In this document: one piece after another, positions 43,821 through 53,720 of the stretch
How the letters are laid out: each line of letters opens with the position of its first letter
Numbering within the stretch: position 1 is the first letter of the stretch
Assembly (NCBI RefSeq): GCF_002251775.1
Contig: NZ_NOXX01000215.1
Span: forward strand, 1-64,000
Source: Flavobacterium aurantiibacter
Lineage (GTDB): Bacteria > Bacteroidota > Bacteroidia > Flavobacteriales > Flavobacteriaceae
Direction of reading: 5' to 3'
DNA length: 64,000 bases
The notes under the pieces: generated by a model
The model's input: only the letters and a program-made list of their open reading frames with translations
Databases searched by the model: none
What the model was told of the DNA's origin: nothing
Program-made: the position numbers and the translations under genes

Positions 43821-45475
43821 AAGGGATTAAAATCGGATTATTAGCGCTACTGATTTTTGCAAGCTCATGTAAATCAACCGAAACTGCACAAAAATCAAGC
43901 AGTAAAAAGCCATTTGTTTGGGAAGCGGCCAATGTGTATTTCTTACTAACCGATCGTTTTTACGACGGAAACGCAAGTAAAACCATTTACTTAGATCGGA
44001 ATAAAGAAACGGGCAAGTTGCGCGGATTTGAGGGCGGCAATTTAAAAGGTGTGATCAAAAAAATGAAAGAAGGTTATTTCGAAGATTTGGGTATCAACGC
44101 CATTTGGATGACTCCTTTGGTAGAGCAAATTCACGAAGGAACCGATGAAGGAACTGGATTTAGCTACGGTTTTCACGGATATTGGGCGAAAGATTGGACG
44201 CGATTAGACCCTAATTTTGGTACCGAAGCCGATTTAGCCGAACTCGTTAAACTTGCCCACAGCAAAGGCATTCGAATCATTCTCGACGGAGTTGTAAATC
44301 ATACCGGGCCGGTAACTCCGAAAGATCCGGTATGGCCCGACGACTGGGTGCGTACGAGTCCGCAATGCGTATATCAAACATACGAAAACACGATTAGCTG
44401 TACGTTGGTGAAGAATCTTCCGGATGTAAAAACTGAATCTGAAGCCAATGTTTCCCTCCCTCCTGCCCTGGTTGAGAAATGGAAAAAAGAAGGTCGGTAC
44501 GAATCCGAAATCGCATCTTTGGATAAATTTTTCAAAGAAACGGGCTATCCACGCGCACCGAAATACTACATCATAAAATGGTTGGCTGATTATGTGTTAA
44601 AATATGGAATCGATGGTTACCGTGCAGATACAGCTAAACATACCGAAGAAGATGTATGGATGGCACTAAAAAACAGCTGTTCTTCTGCTTTTGAGCAGTG
44701 GAAAAAACAAAATCCGAAAGATGTCCTCGACGAGAATCCGTTTTATATGATTGGCGAAGTGTACAATTACAGCATTCACGACGGACGCCAGTTCAAATTT
44801 TCAGACAAGACTGTCGATTATTTCGCGAATGGATTCGATAATCTCATCAATTTTTCATTCAAAGGCGACGCCAACAAACCTTACGAAGAATTATTTTCAC
44901 AGTACAACAACTACTTACAAAACCAGCTTAAAGGCAAAAGTGTCTTGAACTATGTTTCCTCGCACGACGATGGAGGTCCGTTTGATAAGCAACGTAAAAA
45001 ACCATACGAATCTGCCACAAAATTGCTGCTTTGCCCGGGCATAGCTCAAATTTATTACGGAGATGAAACGGCGCGCCCACTCGATATTCCGGGTACTCAA
45101 GGCGATGCCACCCTGCGTTCGTTCATGAATTGGAACGATTTGAAAGAGAATAAAGCCACGCAAGATATTTACGCACACTGGAAAAAACTGGCAAACTTCC
45201 GTAAAAACCACACGGCGGTTGGCGCGGGAGTACATCAGAAAATTAGCAGTAAAAACGGTTATTTCTTTAAACGAACGTATCAAAAAAACAATATCAAAGA
45301 TGTGGTTGTTGTTGGCTTAGATTTGAGTGAAGGAAGTAAAGAAATTCCGGTTGATAGCGCTTTCGCGGAAGGAACAAAAGTGCGCGATAGGTATTCCGGA
45401 CAAACAACTGTTATCAAAAATGGTGTTGCAGTTATTGATTCCAATTTCAAAATTGTATTACTCGAGGCACTATAA
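43817..45475 (+). CDS. GH13 alpha-amylase lipoprotein
   Basis: The 552-residue protein has a lipobox with Cys18 (LLIFASSCKS), then a GH13 barrel: LTDRFYDGN, DGVVNHTGP, nucleophile in GIDGYRADTAKH (D271), acid/base in MIGEVYNY (E314), stabiliser in SSHDDGG (D384). A C-terminal beta domain ends the protein. An insertion of about 90 residues between the GVVNH and GYRAD motifs includes several cysteines. It is translationally coupled to GH31. Whether the anchor faces the periplasm or the surface is not shown; no sorting tail is present. Confidence 0.9.
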   Translation: MKGIKIGLLALLIFASSCKSTETAQKSSSKKPFVWEAANVYFLLTDRFYDGNASKTIYLDRNKETGKLRGFEGGNLKGVIKKMKEGYFEDLGINAIWMTPLVEQIHEGTDEGTGFSYGFHGYWAKDWTRLDPNFGTEADLAELVKLAHSKGIRIILDGVVNHTGPVTPKDPVWPDDWVRTSPQCVYQTYENTISCTLVKNLPDVKTESEANVSLPPALVEKWKKEGRYESEIASLDKFFKETGYPRAPKYYIIKWLADYVLKYGIDGYRADTAKHTEEDVWMALKNSCSSAFEQWKKQNPKDVLDENPFYMIGEVYNYSIHDGRQFKFSDKTVDYFANGFDNLINFSFKGDANKPYEELFSQYNNYLQNQLKGKSVLNYVSSHDDGGPFDKQRKKPYESATKLLLCPGIAQIYYGDETARPLDIPGTQGDATLRSFMNWNDLKENKATQDIYAHWKKLANFRKNHTAVGAGVHQKISSKNGYFFKRTYQKNNIKDVVVVGLDLSEGSKEIPVDSAFAEGTKVRDRYSGQTTVIKNGVAVIDSNFKIVLLEAL

Positions 45476-45484
45476 AATATCGAA

Positions 45485-46162
45485 ATGCTAAAAATTGGTC
45501 ATCGCGGAATTCCGACGCAGTTTTTGGAAAATAGCCTAAAAGGTTTTGAATACTGCTCGGAATTTGGCGCCAATGGTATCGAATACGACGTTCGAACAGA
45601 CCGCGACGGCGTATTTTGGATTATGCACGACCGTTCAACCAAACGTACTTGCACAGAAGCCGTTCTTTTGGCCGACACAGCTACTGCCTTACTAGAACAA
45701 ATTCGGATGTGCGACGGCAGTACTATTCCAAAATTGCGAACCGTATTAGAGCGTTTTCCAAATCTGCTGCACAATATGGAATTAAAAACGACGGCAGCTG
45801 CAGCCTTGATTTCATTTTTAGATGAAACCCTTGCTGAAGTTCGATTTCCTAAAGAACAAATTGTACTCACGAGCTTTTTACCCGAAAATTGGCCGATATT
45901 TGCCCAAAGTAGGTATCGATTCGGATGTTTGTTCGAACATATAAATGAACAAGACATTGCCCATATCGCAGAATTACAGCCCGAATTTGTAGTCTTAAAC
46001 CACGCTTTCGCGGAAGAAAAAACCGTTCGAAGCTGCGTTGATTCTAAACTGAAAGTCTGGCTCTATACGGTGAACGATCGGGCTGCCGTCCGATTTTGGA
46101 AAAGTACTGAATTGATCGACGGAATTATAAGTGACGACTTTACGCTTTTAAATGAAATGTGA
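45485..46162 (+). CDS. Glycerophosphodiester phosphodiesterase family protein
   Basis: The 225-residue GDPD-type TIM barrel has the catalytic set: IGHRG (His/Arg, 4-8), ENSLKGF (15-21), the metal-binding GIEYDVRTDRDG (Glu/Asp) and WIMHDRSTKRT (second His). No signal peptide is present, so it should act in the cytoplasm on glycerophosphodiesters. It starts 9 nt after the amylase gene but its function is unrelated to starch. It overlaps the following flavoprotein gene by 11 nt. Confidence 0.88.
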   Translation: MLKIGHRGIPTQFLENSLKGFEYCSEFGANGIEYDVRTDRDGVFWIMHDRSTKRTCTEAVLLADTATALLEQIRMCDGSTIPKLRTVLERFPNLLHNMELKTTAAAALISFLDETLAEVRFPKEQIVLTSFLPENWPIFAQSRYRFGCLFEHINEQDIAHIAELQPEFVVLNHAFAEEKTVRSCVDSKLKVWLYTVNDRAAVRFWKSTELIDGIISDDFTLLNEM

Positions 46163-47363
46163 TATTGCAATAATTGGCGGCGGCGCGGCAGGGTTCTTTA
46201 CGGCCATCAATGCGGCAACACAAAATCCGAAACTAAAATTTGTGATTTTAGAGCGCGGAAAAGAGGTGCTTTCGAAAGTGCGTATAAGCGGCGGCGGACG
46301 TTGTAACGTGACGCACGATTGCATGGATCCGCGTGAATTGGTAAAGAATTACCCGCGTGGCGAAAAAGAACTGTTGGGTCCGTTTTCAAAATTTGGCCCG
46401 AAACAAACCATTGAGTGGTTCGAATCGCGCGGCGTTGCGTTAAAAACCGAATCCGACGGCCGTATGTTTCCGATTAGCAATAAAAGTCAGACGATAATCG
46501 ATTGCTTTTTAAACGAATGCAGAAAACTCGGCATCGTCATCGAAACGGGAATTGTTGTAAAAGACATTCAAAAAACTGCCGACAGCTTTGAAATCACAAC
46601 AACAACGCAGCCCGTACATGCACAGAAAGTCGTTGTAGCTGCTGGTTCGAGTGCGAAAGTTTGGGATATTTTACAAAATCTAGGTCATAATATCATCCCT
46701 CCCATTCCGTCGCTGTTCACATTCAATGTAGTTGAAAAAGAGATTACGGCACTTGCAGGCATCTCTAAACGAGTTAGCGTATCGATTCCACAACTGAAAT
46801 TAAAACAAGTAGGCAATTTACTCATTACCCATTGGGGATTTAGCGGGCCGGCAGTTTTGAGATTGAGCGCCGTTGCTGCTCGTGAATTAGCGAAATTGGA
46901 ATACCGCTTTCAAATTCAAATCGATTGGCTCAACGAAGACTCTACTACAGCCGACTACGAAACGGAACTGCGAACGTTACTTTTAGAACACCACAAAAAA
47001 ACGATTCTCAATACCAATATTTTTGGATTTTCGAACCGGCATTGGTTGTTTCTGTTGGAAAAAACTGCCATTCCGCAACAAAAGAAAATCGCCGAGTTAA
47101 GCAAAAAAGATTACCGTGCAATGGCAACGGTGCTGCGTTCCGATGCGTACCAAATCAACGGAAAAAGTACGTTTAAAGAAGAATTTGTAACCGCAGGAGG
47201 CGTTTCTTTAAAAGACATCAACTTCAAAGATTTTTCCAGCAAAAAAACAGAAAACCTCTATATCGTGGGCGAATGTTTAAACATTGACGCCGTAACAGGA
47301 GGTTTTAATTTTCAAAACGCTTGGACAGGCGGTTTTCTTGCCGCTATGGCATTAACGCAATAA
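46152..47363 (+). CDS. BaiN/RdsA family FAD-dependent oxidoreductase
   Basis: The 403-residue flavoprotein has an N-terminal FAD-binding motif IIGGGAAGFFTAINAA (7-22), the family block VRISGGGRCNVTHDC (42-56) and a C-terminal FAD contact (YIVGECLNIDAVTGGFNFQN). It matches the HI0933/BaiN family, whose physiological substrates are mostly unknown. It converges with nuoN, the two genes overlapping by 12 bp at their 3' ends, so no terminator lies between them. Confidence 0.9.
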   Translation: MKCDIAIIGGGAAGFFTAINAATQNPKLKFVILERGKEVLSKVRISGGGRCNVTHDCMDPRELVKNYPRGEKELLGPFSKFGPKQTIEWFESRGVALKTESDGRMFPISNKSQTIIDCFLNECRKLGIVIETGIVVKDIQKTADSFEITTTTQPVHAQKVVVAAGSSAKVWDILQNLGHNIIPPIPSLFTFNVVEKEITALAGISKRVSVSIPQLKLKQVGNLLITHWGFSGPAVLRLSAVAARELAKLEYRFQIQIDWLNEDSTTADYETELRTLLLEHHKKTILNTNIFGFSNRHWLFLLEKTAIPQQKKIAELSKKDYRAMATVLRSDAYQINGKSTFKEEFVTAGGVSLKDINFKDFSSKKTENLYIVGECLNIDAVTGGFNFQNAWTGGFLAAMALTQ

Positions 47364-48722
47364 ATCGGTTACTAAAGACGGAAATAATCCAATCGTCAGA
47401 TTCAATAGCAGAGCAACTGTTGCCACTGCGTAGATGTAAAACGGACGACCGGTTCTCTCGTGTTGCGGTTCTTTGGTGTACATCGCTAAAATCAGCTTGA
47501 AATAATAACCTACAGCGATAATTGAATTCACTACTGCTACGATTACTAAAGCCAGATGCCCGCTTTCTAAAACTTGCGAAAACAACATTAATTTAGCGAA
47601 GAAGCCTGCAAAGATCGGAATACCCGCCATCGAAAGTAAAGAAGTGGTGAGCACGAACGCCAAGAAAGGATTTGATTTTCCTAAACCTTGAAAGTTCACG
47701 ATATCTTCGTTTTCTAAATGCCTGCACACGTATAGAATAACACTAAACGCACCGATTCCTGCGAAAGCATAAGCCGTACCGTAGTAAAGCAGCGTTCCTG
47801 CAGAAATCTGAGTTCCTATTAATGTCATTAGCATAAAACCAGCATGCGATATCCCTGAAAAAGCCAACATACGTTTTACATTCGCTTGGCGTAACGCCAT
47901 GATGTTTCCAACGGTCATCGACAAGCCAGAAAGCACAACAAGTACCGTTTGCGACGTTTCGGGTAAATTACCACTCATTGCGAAGAAAAGCTTAAAGAAG
48001 GTTGCCATAGCGGTTACCTTCGCCAAAGTACTCATTGTTGCAGTAGTTAATGCTGGTGCACCTTCATAAACGTCGGGAGCCCAGAAATGGAAAGGAACTG
48101 CTGCAATTTTGAACAAGAGTCCGATAGCGAGCAAAATTCCACCGATGTAGAACCATTCTTCAACGTCGGCTGAAACGGCAGCTTCCATAATCACACGCAT
48201 ATCAAACGATCCGATGGCACCGTAAATCAAGCAAATTCCAAAAAGAATGATACCTGAAGCGAACGAACCCATTAAGAAATATTTCATTCCCGATTCGTTC
48301 GACTTAATATTCAAACGGCGACTTGCAGCTAGGATGTACAGAGAAATAGAAAGTACTTCGATTCCTAAAAAAAACATGGCTAGATTTCCGAAACTAACCA
48401 TAGCGGCGGCTCCTGAAAGCAAGAAAATTTTAATGGCAACGAAATCGCTCAATTTCTCAGGTACGTCGTCGTAAAAATGATGTCCTAAGGCGACCAAAAA
48501 GGTTGTAAGCACGATAAACAAAGCCGTAAAAGTCACCGAGAAGTTATCTACTACAATCATGTTGTTGTAGTACGAAGCTGTTTGGTTATAATCTAGACTA
48601 TTTAAGTATAAAATTCCGCACAATGCCACGATTGAGAACGGAACTAAGATCTTTCTGAGATTCAGTAATTCGAATATCAGACAAATAACGCCAAGTGCTG
48701 TAATTGCTATTAAAGTGTTCAT
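47352..48722 (-). CDS. nuoN: NADH-quinone oxidoreductase subunit N
   Basis: The 456-residue membrane protein has about 14 helices and the antiporter-like core: GIEVLSISLYILAASRR (about 118-134), the lysine-bearing LFKIAAVPFHFWAPDVYEGAP (about 203-223) and RQANVKRMLAFSGISHAGFML. It is one of the proton-pumping arms of complex I. It is the last gene of the nuo operon, 9 nt after nuoM. Its 3' end overlaps the convergent flavoprotein gene. Confidence 0.94.
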   Translation of the reverse strand: MNTLIAITALGVICLIFELLNLRKILVPFSIVALCGILYLNSLDYNQTASYYNNMIVVDNFSVTFTALFIVLTTFLVALGHHFYDDVPEKLSDFVAIKIFLLSGAAAMVSFGNLAMFFLGIEVLSISLYILAASRRLNIKSNESGMKYFLMGSFASGIILFGICLIYGAIGSFDMRVIMEAAVSADVEEWFYIGGILLAIGLLFKIAAVPFHFWAPDVYEGAPALTTATMSTLAKVTAMATFFKLFFAMSGNLPETSQTVLVVLSGLSMTVGNIMALRQANVKRMLAFSGISHAGFMLMTLIGTQISAGTLLYYGTAYAFAGIGAFSVILYVCRHLENEDIVNFQGLGKSNPFLAFVLTTSLLSMAGIPIFAGFFAKLMLFSQVLESGHLALVIVAVVNSIIAVGYYFKLILAMYTKEPQHERTGRPFYIYAVATVALLLNLTIGLFPSLVTDLLR

Positions 48723-48731
48723 TCCGGTTGG

Positions 48732-50174
48732 TTAGTTTGTGCTAATTTGAGCGATAATTTCATTTACGGCTGGTGCAATCAAATCGTTTATTGGTTGCGG
48801 ATAAATTCCAAAGAAGAAGATAACAGCGGCTAGAGCGCCAAAAATAAGCGACTCGGTCACGGATAAGTCGGCAAAAGGCTTTTTGTTGGCCTCACCCAAC
48901 ATAACTTGCTGGTACATTTTCAACATGTAATATGCTCCCAAAACAATGGTTAAACCTCCAATTACGGAAAACCAAACGTTCTGAGTAGAAAGTGAAAACA
49001 ACAATCCGAATTCACCCACGAAATTCACAGTACCAGGAAGCGCGACCGATGCTAACGTAACAATCAAGAATGCAGAAGCAAACTTTACGGCTTGTGCTCT
49101 AATTCCACCAAGTTCGCTGATGGCGCGTGTTTGGTAGCGACGTTCAATGACTTCAACAGCAAAGAAAACGCCAACTACAACTAAACCATGACCAAACATT
49201 TGAATGATGCCGCTGGTGATTCCATCGGCGGTCAAACCATAGAAACCTGCAGCTATTAATCCAACGTGCGCTAAAGATGAATACGCGAGTAATTTCTTGA
49301 CATCACGCTGACGCAAAGCAACGATCGATCCATAAATAACTCCTGCAATTCCGATCCATACCAAATAAGGCATCAACTCTTTCGATGCATCGGGCGAAAT
49401 AGGAATTTGCCAACGAATCACGCTATACAATCCCATTTTAAGCATGATACCCGAAAGTAACATCGTACCCATAGCAGGCGCCTTTTGGTACACGTTTGCT
49501 TGCCAAGTATGAAACGGAATCAGTGGAATCTTAATCGCATACGCTAAAAAGAAACCTCCAAAAACAAGTAGTTGCTCGTCGTAAGAAAGTTCTAATTTAT
49601 ATAAATCAGTTAGTAATAAACTTCCCGCTTTTCCATACAAATAAACAAAACCAACAAGCATAAACAGCGAACCAGCAAACGTGTAAATAAAGAATTTCAC
49701 CACTTGCTTTTTGCGTTCTTCAGCATCACCGCTTCCCCAAATTAATGCAATGAAGTAAATCGGTATTAAGGCAACCTCCCAAAAGATGTAGTATAATAAT
49801 CCGTTTGAGGCAACGAATGTTCCACACATGGCGAAAGCCATCAACAAGACGAGTGCGTACAACGATTTTGCGTTTGCGAATTTCGTTTCGATACCGCTTG
49901 CCACGATTAGCGGAAGCAATGTTGTGGTGAGCACCAGCATGAGAAGTGCTAAACCATCAAGTCGTAAATCGAAACCAATGCTTGGCTTTGAAATCCAATC
50001 AAAATGAATATTTTCTGGCAACTGCCCGCCGTAATGCAGCGAAACCAGATAAAGCGAGTATCCGAACGCTACTGTTGAGATCAACAATGCAACACGAGAT
50101 GCCGCTTTATCAACGGAAAAGTAGGTAAGACCGGCGCCGACTAAAAGTAAAATAAGTAAGTAGATAACTTCCAT
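48732..50174 (-). CDS. nuoM: NADH-quinone oxidoreductase subunit M
   Basis: The 480-residue polytopic protein shows NuoM features: the glutamate in YIFWEVALIPIYFIALIWG (about 128-146), the lysine region YAIKIPLIPFHTWQANVYQK and LRQRDVKKLLAYSSLAHVGL (about 265-284). It is a proton-translocating antiporter-like subunit of the complex I membrane arm. Gene spacing to nuoL is 9 nt. Length is normal. Confidence 0.95.
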   Translation of the reverse strand: MEVIYLLILLLVGAGLTYFSVDKAASRVALLISTVAFGYSLYLVSLHYGGQLPENIHFDWISKPSIGFDLRLDGLALLMLVLTTTLLPLIVASGIETKFANAKSLYALVLLMAFAMCGTFVASNGLLYYIFWEVALIPIYFIALIWGSGDAEERKKQVVKFFIYTFAGSLFMLVGFVYLYGKAGSLLLTDLYKLELSYDEQLLVFGGFFLAYAIKIPLIPFHTWQANVYQKAPAMGTMLLSGIMLKMGLYSVIRWQIPISPDASKELMPYLVWIGIAGVIYGSIVALRQRDVKKLLAYSSLAHVGLIAAGFYGLTADGITSGIIQMFGHGLVVVGVFFAVEVIERRYQTRAISELGGIRAQAVKFASAFLIVTLASVALPGTVNFVGEFGLLFSLSTQNVWFSVIGGLTIVLGAYYMLKMYQQVMLGEANKKPFADLSVTESLIFGALAAVIFFFGIYPQPINDLIAPAVNEIIAQISTN

Positions 50175-50183
50175 ACGTGCTGA

Positions 50184-52070
50184 TTATTGAGCTAAAAATA
50201 AATACGATACTATAAGACAGAATCCGATTACAAAAACGAATAAGTACAATCCGATACTGCCGTTGTGTACTTTTCTTCCCTGATTGCTGATTTCTGCAGC
50301 AGCTTTTCCGAATCCATACACCAACGAACCTAGAGCCGTTTCCACCACATCTCTGAAGAAACGCGCCAATAAATTAATCGGTTTTACAAAAACGCTGTCG
50401 TACAATTCGTCAACGTAGTATTTTTCAGCCAGTACTTTCGTAAATCCAGTTACTTCACTGTCTTCACCCGGAACTTCTTTGTTTGAAATGTATTTTCTGT
50501 ACGCGATAAAAATTCCAACAAGCGCACCTACCGAAGCAACGGCCATCAAGATATACGCTGTTTGATCTAATGCGTGATGCTCTGGCGCACCATCTGTATG
50601 AAGCAAGGGCTCTAAAAAGTGCATCAACCAACTTGATCCTGGAATACTGATTAATCCGCCAACGGCAGCTAGAGTTGCCAAAATAACAAGCGGTATCGTC
50701 ATTAAAGCAGGACTTTCATGCAAATGACTCTTTGCGTGTTCTGTTCCTCTAAATTCACCAAAAAAGGTCAAGAACATTAAACGGAACATATAAAAAGCTG
50801 TAAGAATAGAAGCTAACGAAGCTACTGCCCAAAACGGAATGCTGTAATGGAAAGCTTCTAATAAAATTTCGTCCTTAGACCAAAAGCCTGAGAGTGGAAA
50901 AATACCTGCAATTGCTAAACTTGAGATAAGCATGGTAATGAATGTGATTGGCATTACTTTACGCAAACCACCCATTTTTCGCATGTCTTGTTCGTCGGAA
51001 TTCGCGTGAATTACCGAACCTGCACCCAAGAACAAACACGCCTTAAAAAACGCATGTGTGATTACATGAAAAACGGCAACTTCATACGCTCCAACTCCCA
51101 AGGCTAAGAACATAAGTCCTAATTGCGAAACTGTTGAATACGCCAGTACTTTCTTGATATCATTCTGCGCTAAGCCAATCGTAGCCGCGAAAAGTGCTGT
51201 TGATACACCAACTACGGCGATAACATTCTGAATGGCCGGAACTAAATCGAATAAGAAATGCAGTCGCGTAACCATAAAGATACCTGCCGTTACCATCGTT
51301 GCTGCGTGAATTAATGCAGAAACTGGCGTCGGACCAGCCATGGCGTCGGGTAACCAAGTGTATAGTGGCAACTGTGCCGACTTTCCGCAGGCACCAATAA
51401 ACAAACAAAGTGCTGCAACTGCCAACCAAGTAGAATCAACCAAACTACCTTTCGTTTGAAAAAATGTTTCCAAACCTTGATAATCGAGCGTTCCAGCTAC
51501 AGTTGCTAAAATGAATATACCGATAAGTAAGCCTAAATCGCCCACACGGTTCATGATGAACGCTTTCTTTGCAGCATCGTTGTAAGCCTGATTGCTGTAC
51601 CAAAATCCGATTAGCAAATACGAGCACAATCCTACACCTTCCCAACCGATAAACAAAATTGGTAAGTTACTTCCGCTGACCAAAACGATCATAAAGAAGA
51701 CAAACAAGTTCAGATACGAGAAAAACTTATAAAAATCTTTATCGTGGTGCATATAGCTGATCGAATACAAGTGAATCAGCGAACCGATACCCGTCACGAA
51801 AAGCAACCACAATAAACTCAATTGATCGAATTGAAAAGAAAAATCAACACTAAAATTTTGGAATGTCAACCAGTGAAATAAATCAGCTTTCGTATCCGCG
51901 CCAGGCTCCAAACCCAGAAACAGCAACAACGTACAAACAAAACTAATAACAATAGCTAAAGTTCCGATAGCACCTGAAGCACCTTTTCCGAGTTGCTTCC
52001 CTAAAAAAGTATTGATTAAAAAGCCACCTAACGGAGCTAATAACAGCAGTAAAATAATCGATAAATCCAT
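50184..52070 (-). CDS. nuoL: NADH-quinone oxidoreductase subunit L
   Basis: The 628-residue protein is the largest antiporter-like subunit. It has LFIGWEGVGLCSYLLIGFWY (about 136-155), GKSAQLPLYTWLPDAMAGPT (about 229-248), PVSALIHAATMVTAGIFMV and QNDIKKVLAYSTVSQLGLM, and then the long C-terminal amphipathic helix that ties the membrane arm together (from about 530). It follows nuoK by 3 nt. Confidence 0.95.
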   Translation of the reverse strand: MDLSIILLLLLAPLGGFLINTFLGKQLGKGASGAIGTLAIVISFVCTLLLFLGLEPGADTKADLFHWLTFQNFSVDFSFQFDQLSLLWLLFVTGIGSLIHLYSISYMHHDKDFYKFFSYLNLFVFFMIVLVSGSNLPILFIGWEGVGLCSYLLIGFWYSNQAYNDAAKKAFIMNRVGDLGLLIGIFILATVAGTLDYQGLETFFQTKGSLVDSTWLAVAALCLFIGACGKSAQLPLYTWLPDAMAGPTPVSALIHAATMVTAGIFMVTRLHFLFDLVPAIQNVIAVVGVSTALFAATIGLAQNDIKKVLAYSTVSQLGLMFLALGVGAYEVAVFHVITHAFFKACLFLGAGSVIHANSDEQDMRKMGGLRKVMPITFITMLISSLAIAGIFPLSGFWSKDEILLEAFHYSIPFWAVASLASILTAFYMFRLMFLTFFGEFRGTEHAKSHLHESPALMTIPLVILATLAAVGGLISIPGSSWLMHFLEPLLHTDGAPEHHALDQTAYILMAVASVGALVGIFIAYRKYISNKEVPGEDSEVTGFTKVLAEKYYVDELYDSVFVKPINLLARFFRDVVETALGSLVYGFGKAAAEISNQGRKVHNGSIGLYLFVFVIGFCLIVSYLFLAQ

Positions 52071-52073
52071 TAG

Positions 52074-52394
52074 TTATCCTCTAAGCTTTTTAAGATTTGA
52101 CACATCAATCGACCCGATATTTCTGAAAATAGAAACCAAAATAGCCAAACCAACAGCTACTTCGGCTGCAGCTACAGCCATCGAGAAAAATACAAATACT
52201 TGTCCTTGTGCATCTTCATGGTACGTCGAAAACGCAACAAAAAGAAGGTTCACTGCATTGAGCATGATTTCAATAGACATCAATACAATAATCGCGTTTC
52301 GACGATAGAGCACACCGAAAACTCCGATGCAGAACAACAACACCGACAAAAAGATGTAATTGTTAATTCCAACTTGATTTAAAACGTCCTGCAT
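52074..52394 (-). CDS. nuoK: NADH-quinone oxidoreductase subunit K
   Basis: The 106-residue protein has three membrane helices with the conserved glutamates in [17 protein letters not shown] (about 35-51) and [17 protein letters not shown] (about 71-87). It forms part of the E-channel of complex I. It overlaps nuoJ by 1 nt. Confidence 0.95.
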   Translation of the reverse strand: MQDVLNQVGINNYIFLSVLLFCIGVFGVLYRRNAIIVLMSIEIMLNAVNLLFVAFSTYHEDAQGQVFVFFSMAVAAAEVAVGLAILVSIFRNIGSIDVSNLKKLRG

Positions 52395-52915
52395 TATAGT
52401 TGTACTTTTTCTTTTTTAGACAATAAAACAGTTCCAATCATCGCTACAAGAAGTAATATCGATGCAAATTCAAACGGCACCATATAACCTTCTTCGCCAT
52501 CAAGTAAAACTTGACCTAATACTTTAATCGATTGATAATCAATTCCACTAGCCGGAACCACATCGGCAACGGGTTGCGAATTCACAAAAATCGTTAGCAT
52601 TATTAAACACATGCAGCAAAAAACCACCACAGCGCCCAAACGGGTAATGCGCGGTTTGTGCACCTCGTCTTCTTTGTTCAGATTCATAAGCATGATCGTA
52701 AACAGAAGCAAAATCATAATGGCGCCGGAATACACGATAATGTGAACGATAGCTAAAAATTGTGCGTTGAGTAGCAGATAATGACCAGCGATTGTAAAGA
52801 AACAAATCACCAAATAAATAGCCGAGTGAATCGGATTTCTGCTGTAAATCGTTAAAAACGCTGTAGCAAGCGTAATTGCCGATAAAATGTAAAAAGTGAG
52901 TAGTACTGCCGACAT
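52394..52915 (-). CDS. nuoJ: NADH-quinone oxidoreductase subunit J
   Basis: The 173-residue membrane protein has five helices; the core segment [20 protein letters not shown] and [14 protein letters not shown] (about 44-78) carries the NuoJ signature including the conserved VYSGAIMIL. It overlaps nuoI and nuoK by single bases, a sign of coupled translation. Confidence 0.94.
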   Translation of the reverse strand: MSAVLLTFYILSAITLATAFLTIYSRNPIHSAIYLVICFFTIAGHYLLLNAQFLAIVHIIVYSGAIMILLLFTIMLMNLNKEDEVHKPRITRLGAVVVFCCMCLIMLTIFVNSQPVADVVPASGIDYQSIKVLGQVLLDGEEGYMVPFEFASILLLVAMIGTVLLSKKEKVQL

Positions 52916-53460
52916 TAACGTGTCATTTGAGATTGAGCATTAATCATTGCCTGAGTTAAAGGCATTACCAAACGGTCTTTTCCAAAGATAAAGTCTTCAC
53001 GACCGTACATCGCTGGAACCAACTGCTTAGATTCTGTGAGATAAATTGCGTCTTTCGGACAGGCTTCTTCGCACAATCCACAAAAAATGCAACGCAACAT
53101 ATTAATTTCGTAAACCGAAGCATACTTTTCCTCGCGATACAAATGCTTTTCTTCAGGCTTGCGCTCGGCTGCAGTCATCGTAATCGCTTCAGCCGGACAA
53201 GACAAAGCGCATAAACCACAAGCCGTGCAGTTTTCACGACCCAATTCATCGCGCTTTAATTGATGCTGACCCCGATACACATCGCTGCGCTCACGCACTT
53301 GCTCTGGATATTTGATGGTAACTTTTCGCTTAAATAAGTGCCTGATTGTGATAAACAATCCCTTAATAATCGCAACTAAATAAAGGCCTTCCCAAAAATT
53401 CATCTTTTTGTTCACCACCTCTTTTTTGCGTCCCGATAATGAAATCGTTTCTATTGCCAT
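52915..53460 (-). CDS. nuoI: NADH-quinone oxidoreductase subunit I
   Basis: The 181-residue peripheral subunit binds two 4Fe-4S clusters through CTACGLCALSCP (about 79-90) and CIFCGLCEEACP (about 125-136). It relays electrons toward the quinone site. It starts after a 260-nt repeat-bearing gap from nuoH, the only large gap in the operon. I saw no convincing internal promoter there. Confidence 0.95.
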   Translation of the reverse strand: MAIETISLSGRKKEVVNKKMNFWEGLYLVAIIKGLFITIRHLFKRKVTIKYPEQVRERSDVYRGQHQLKRDELGRENCTACGLCALSCPAEAITMTAAERKPEEKHLYREEKYASVYEINMLRCIFCGLCEEACPKDAIYLTESKQLVPAMYGREDFIFGKDRLVMPLTQAMINAQSQMTR

Positions 53461-53572
53461 CTCTAATTTACTTTTTCGTTTTTATAGACTCTATCTGTCT
53501 CAGTATTTTAAACAAGGTGTCCCGATTACTTTCGGAACTAAATCCTTTTCAAATCTCGTTTCTAGTTTCTCT

Positions 53573-53717
53573 CCCGATAGCCGTCGGGGCTCGTTTCTCG
53601 CTTCTCAAAACTATTCTATTTTTTTGAAGCTATTCCCGCTATCCGCTGTATCTTTTTTATTCCACGAGGCTTCATAAAAAAGGATGCCGCTCCTATCGGG
53701 GCTAGGGCAATCGTTAC
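53573..53717. repeat. Dispersed structured repeat, copy B, in the nuoH-nuoI gap
   Basis: The main unit (53626-53717) reads GAAGCTATTCCCGCTATCCG, CTGTATCTTTTTT, a loop, AAAAAAGGATGCCGCTCC, then GGGCTAGGGCAATCGTTAC. The T-run and A-run arms pair into a hairpin. It starts 3 nt after the nuoH stop codon. A smaller hairpin CCCGA/TCGGG (53573-53588) lies beside it. The rest of 53461-53572 holds only a pyrimidine-rich stretch. Confidence 0.75.
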
Positions 53718-53720
53718 CGA

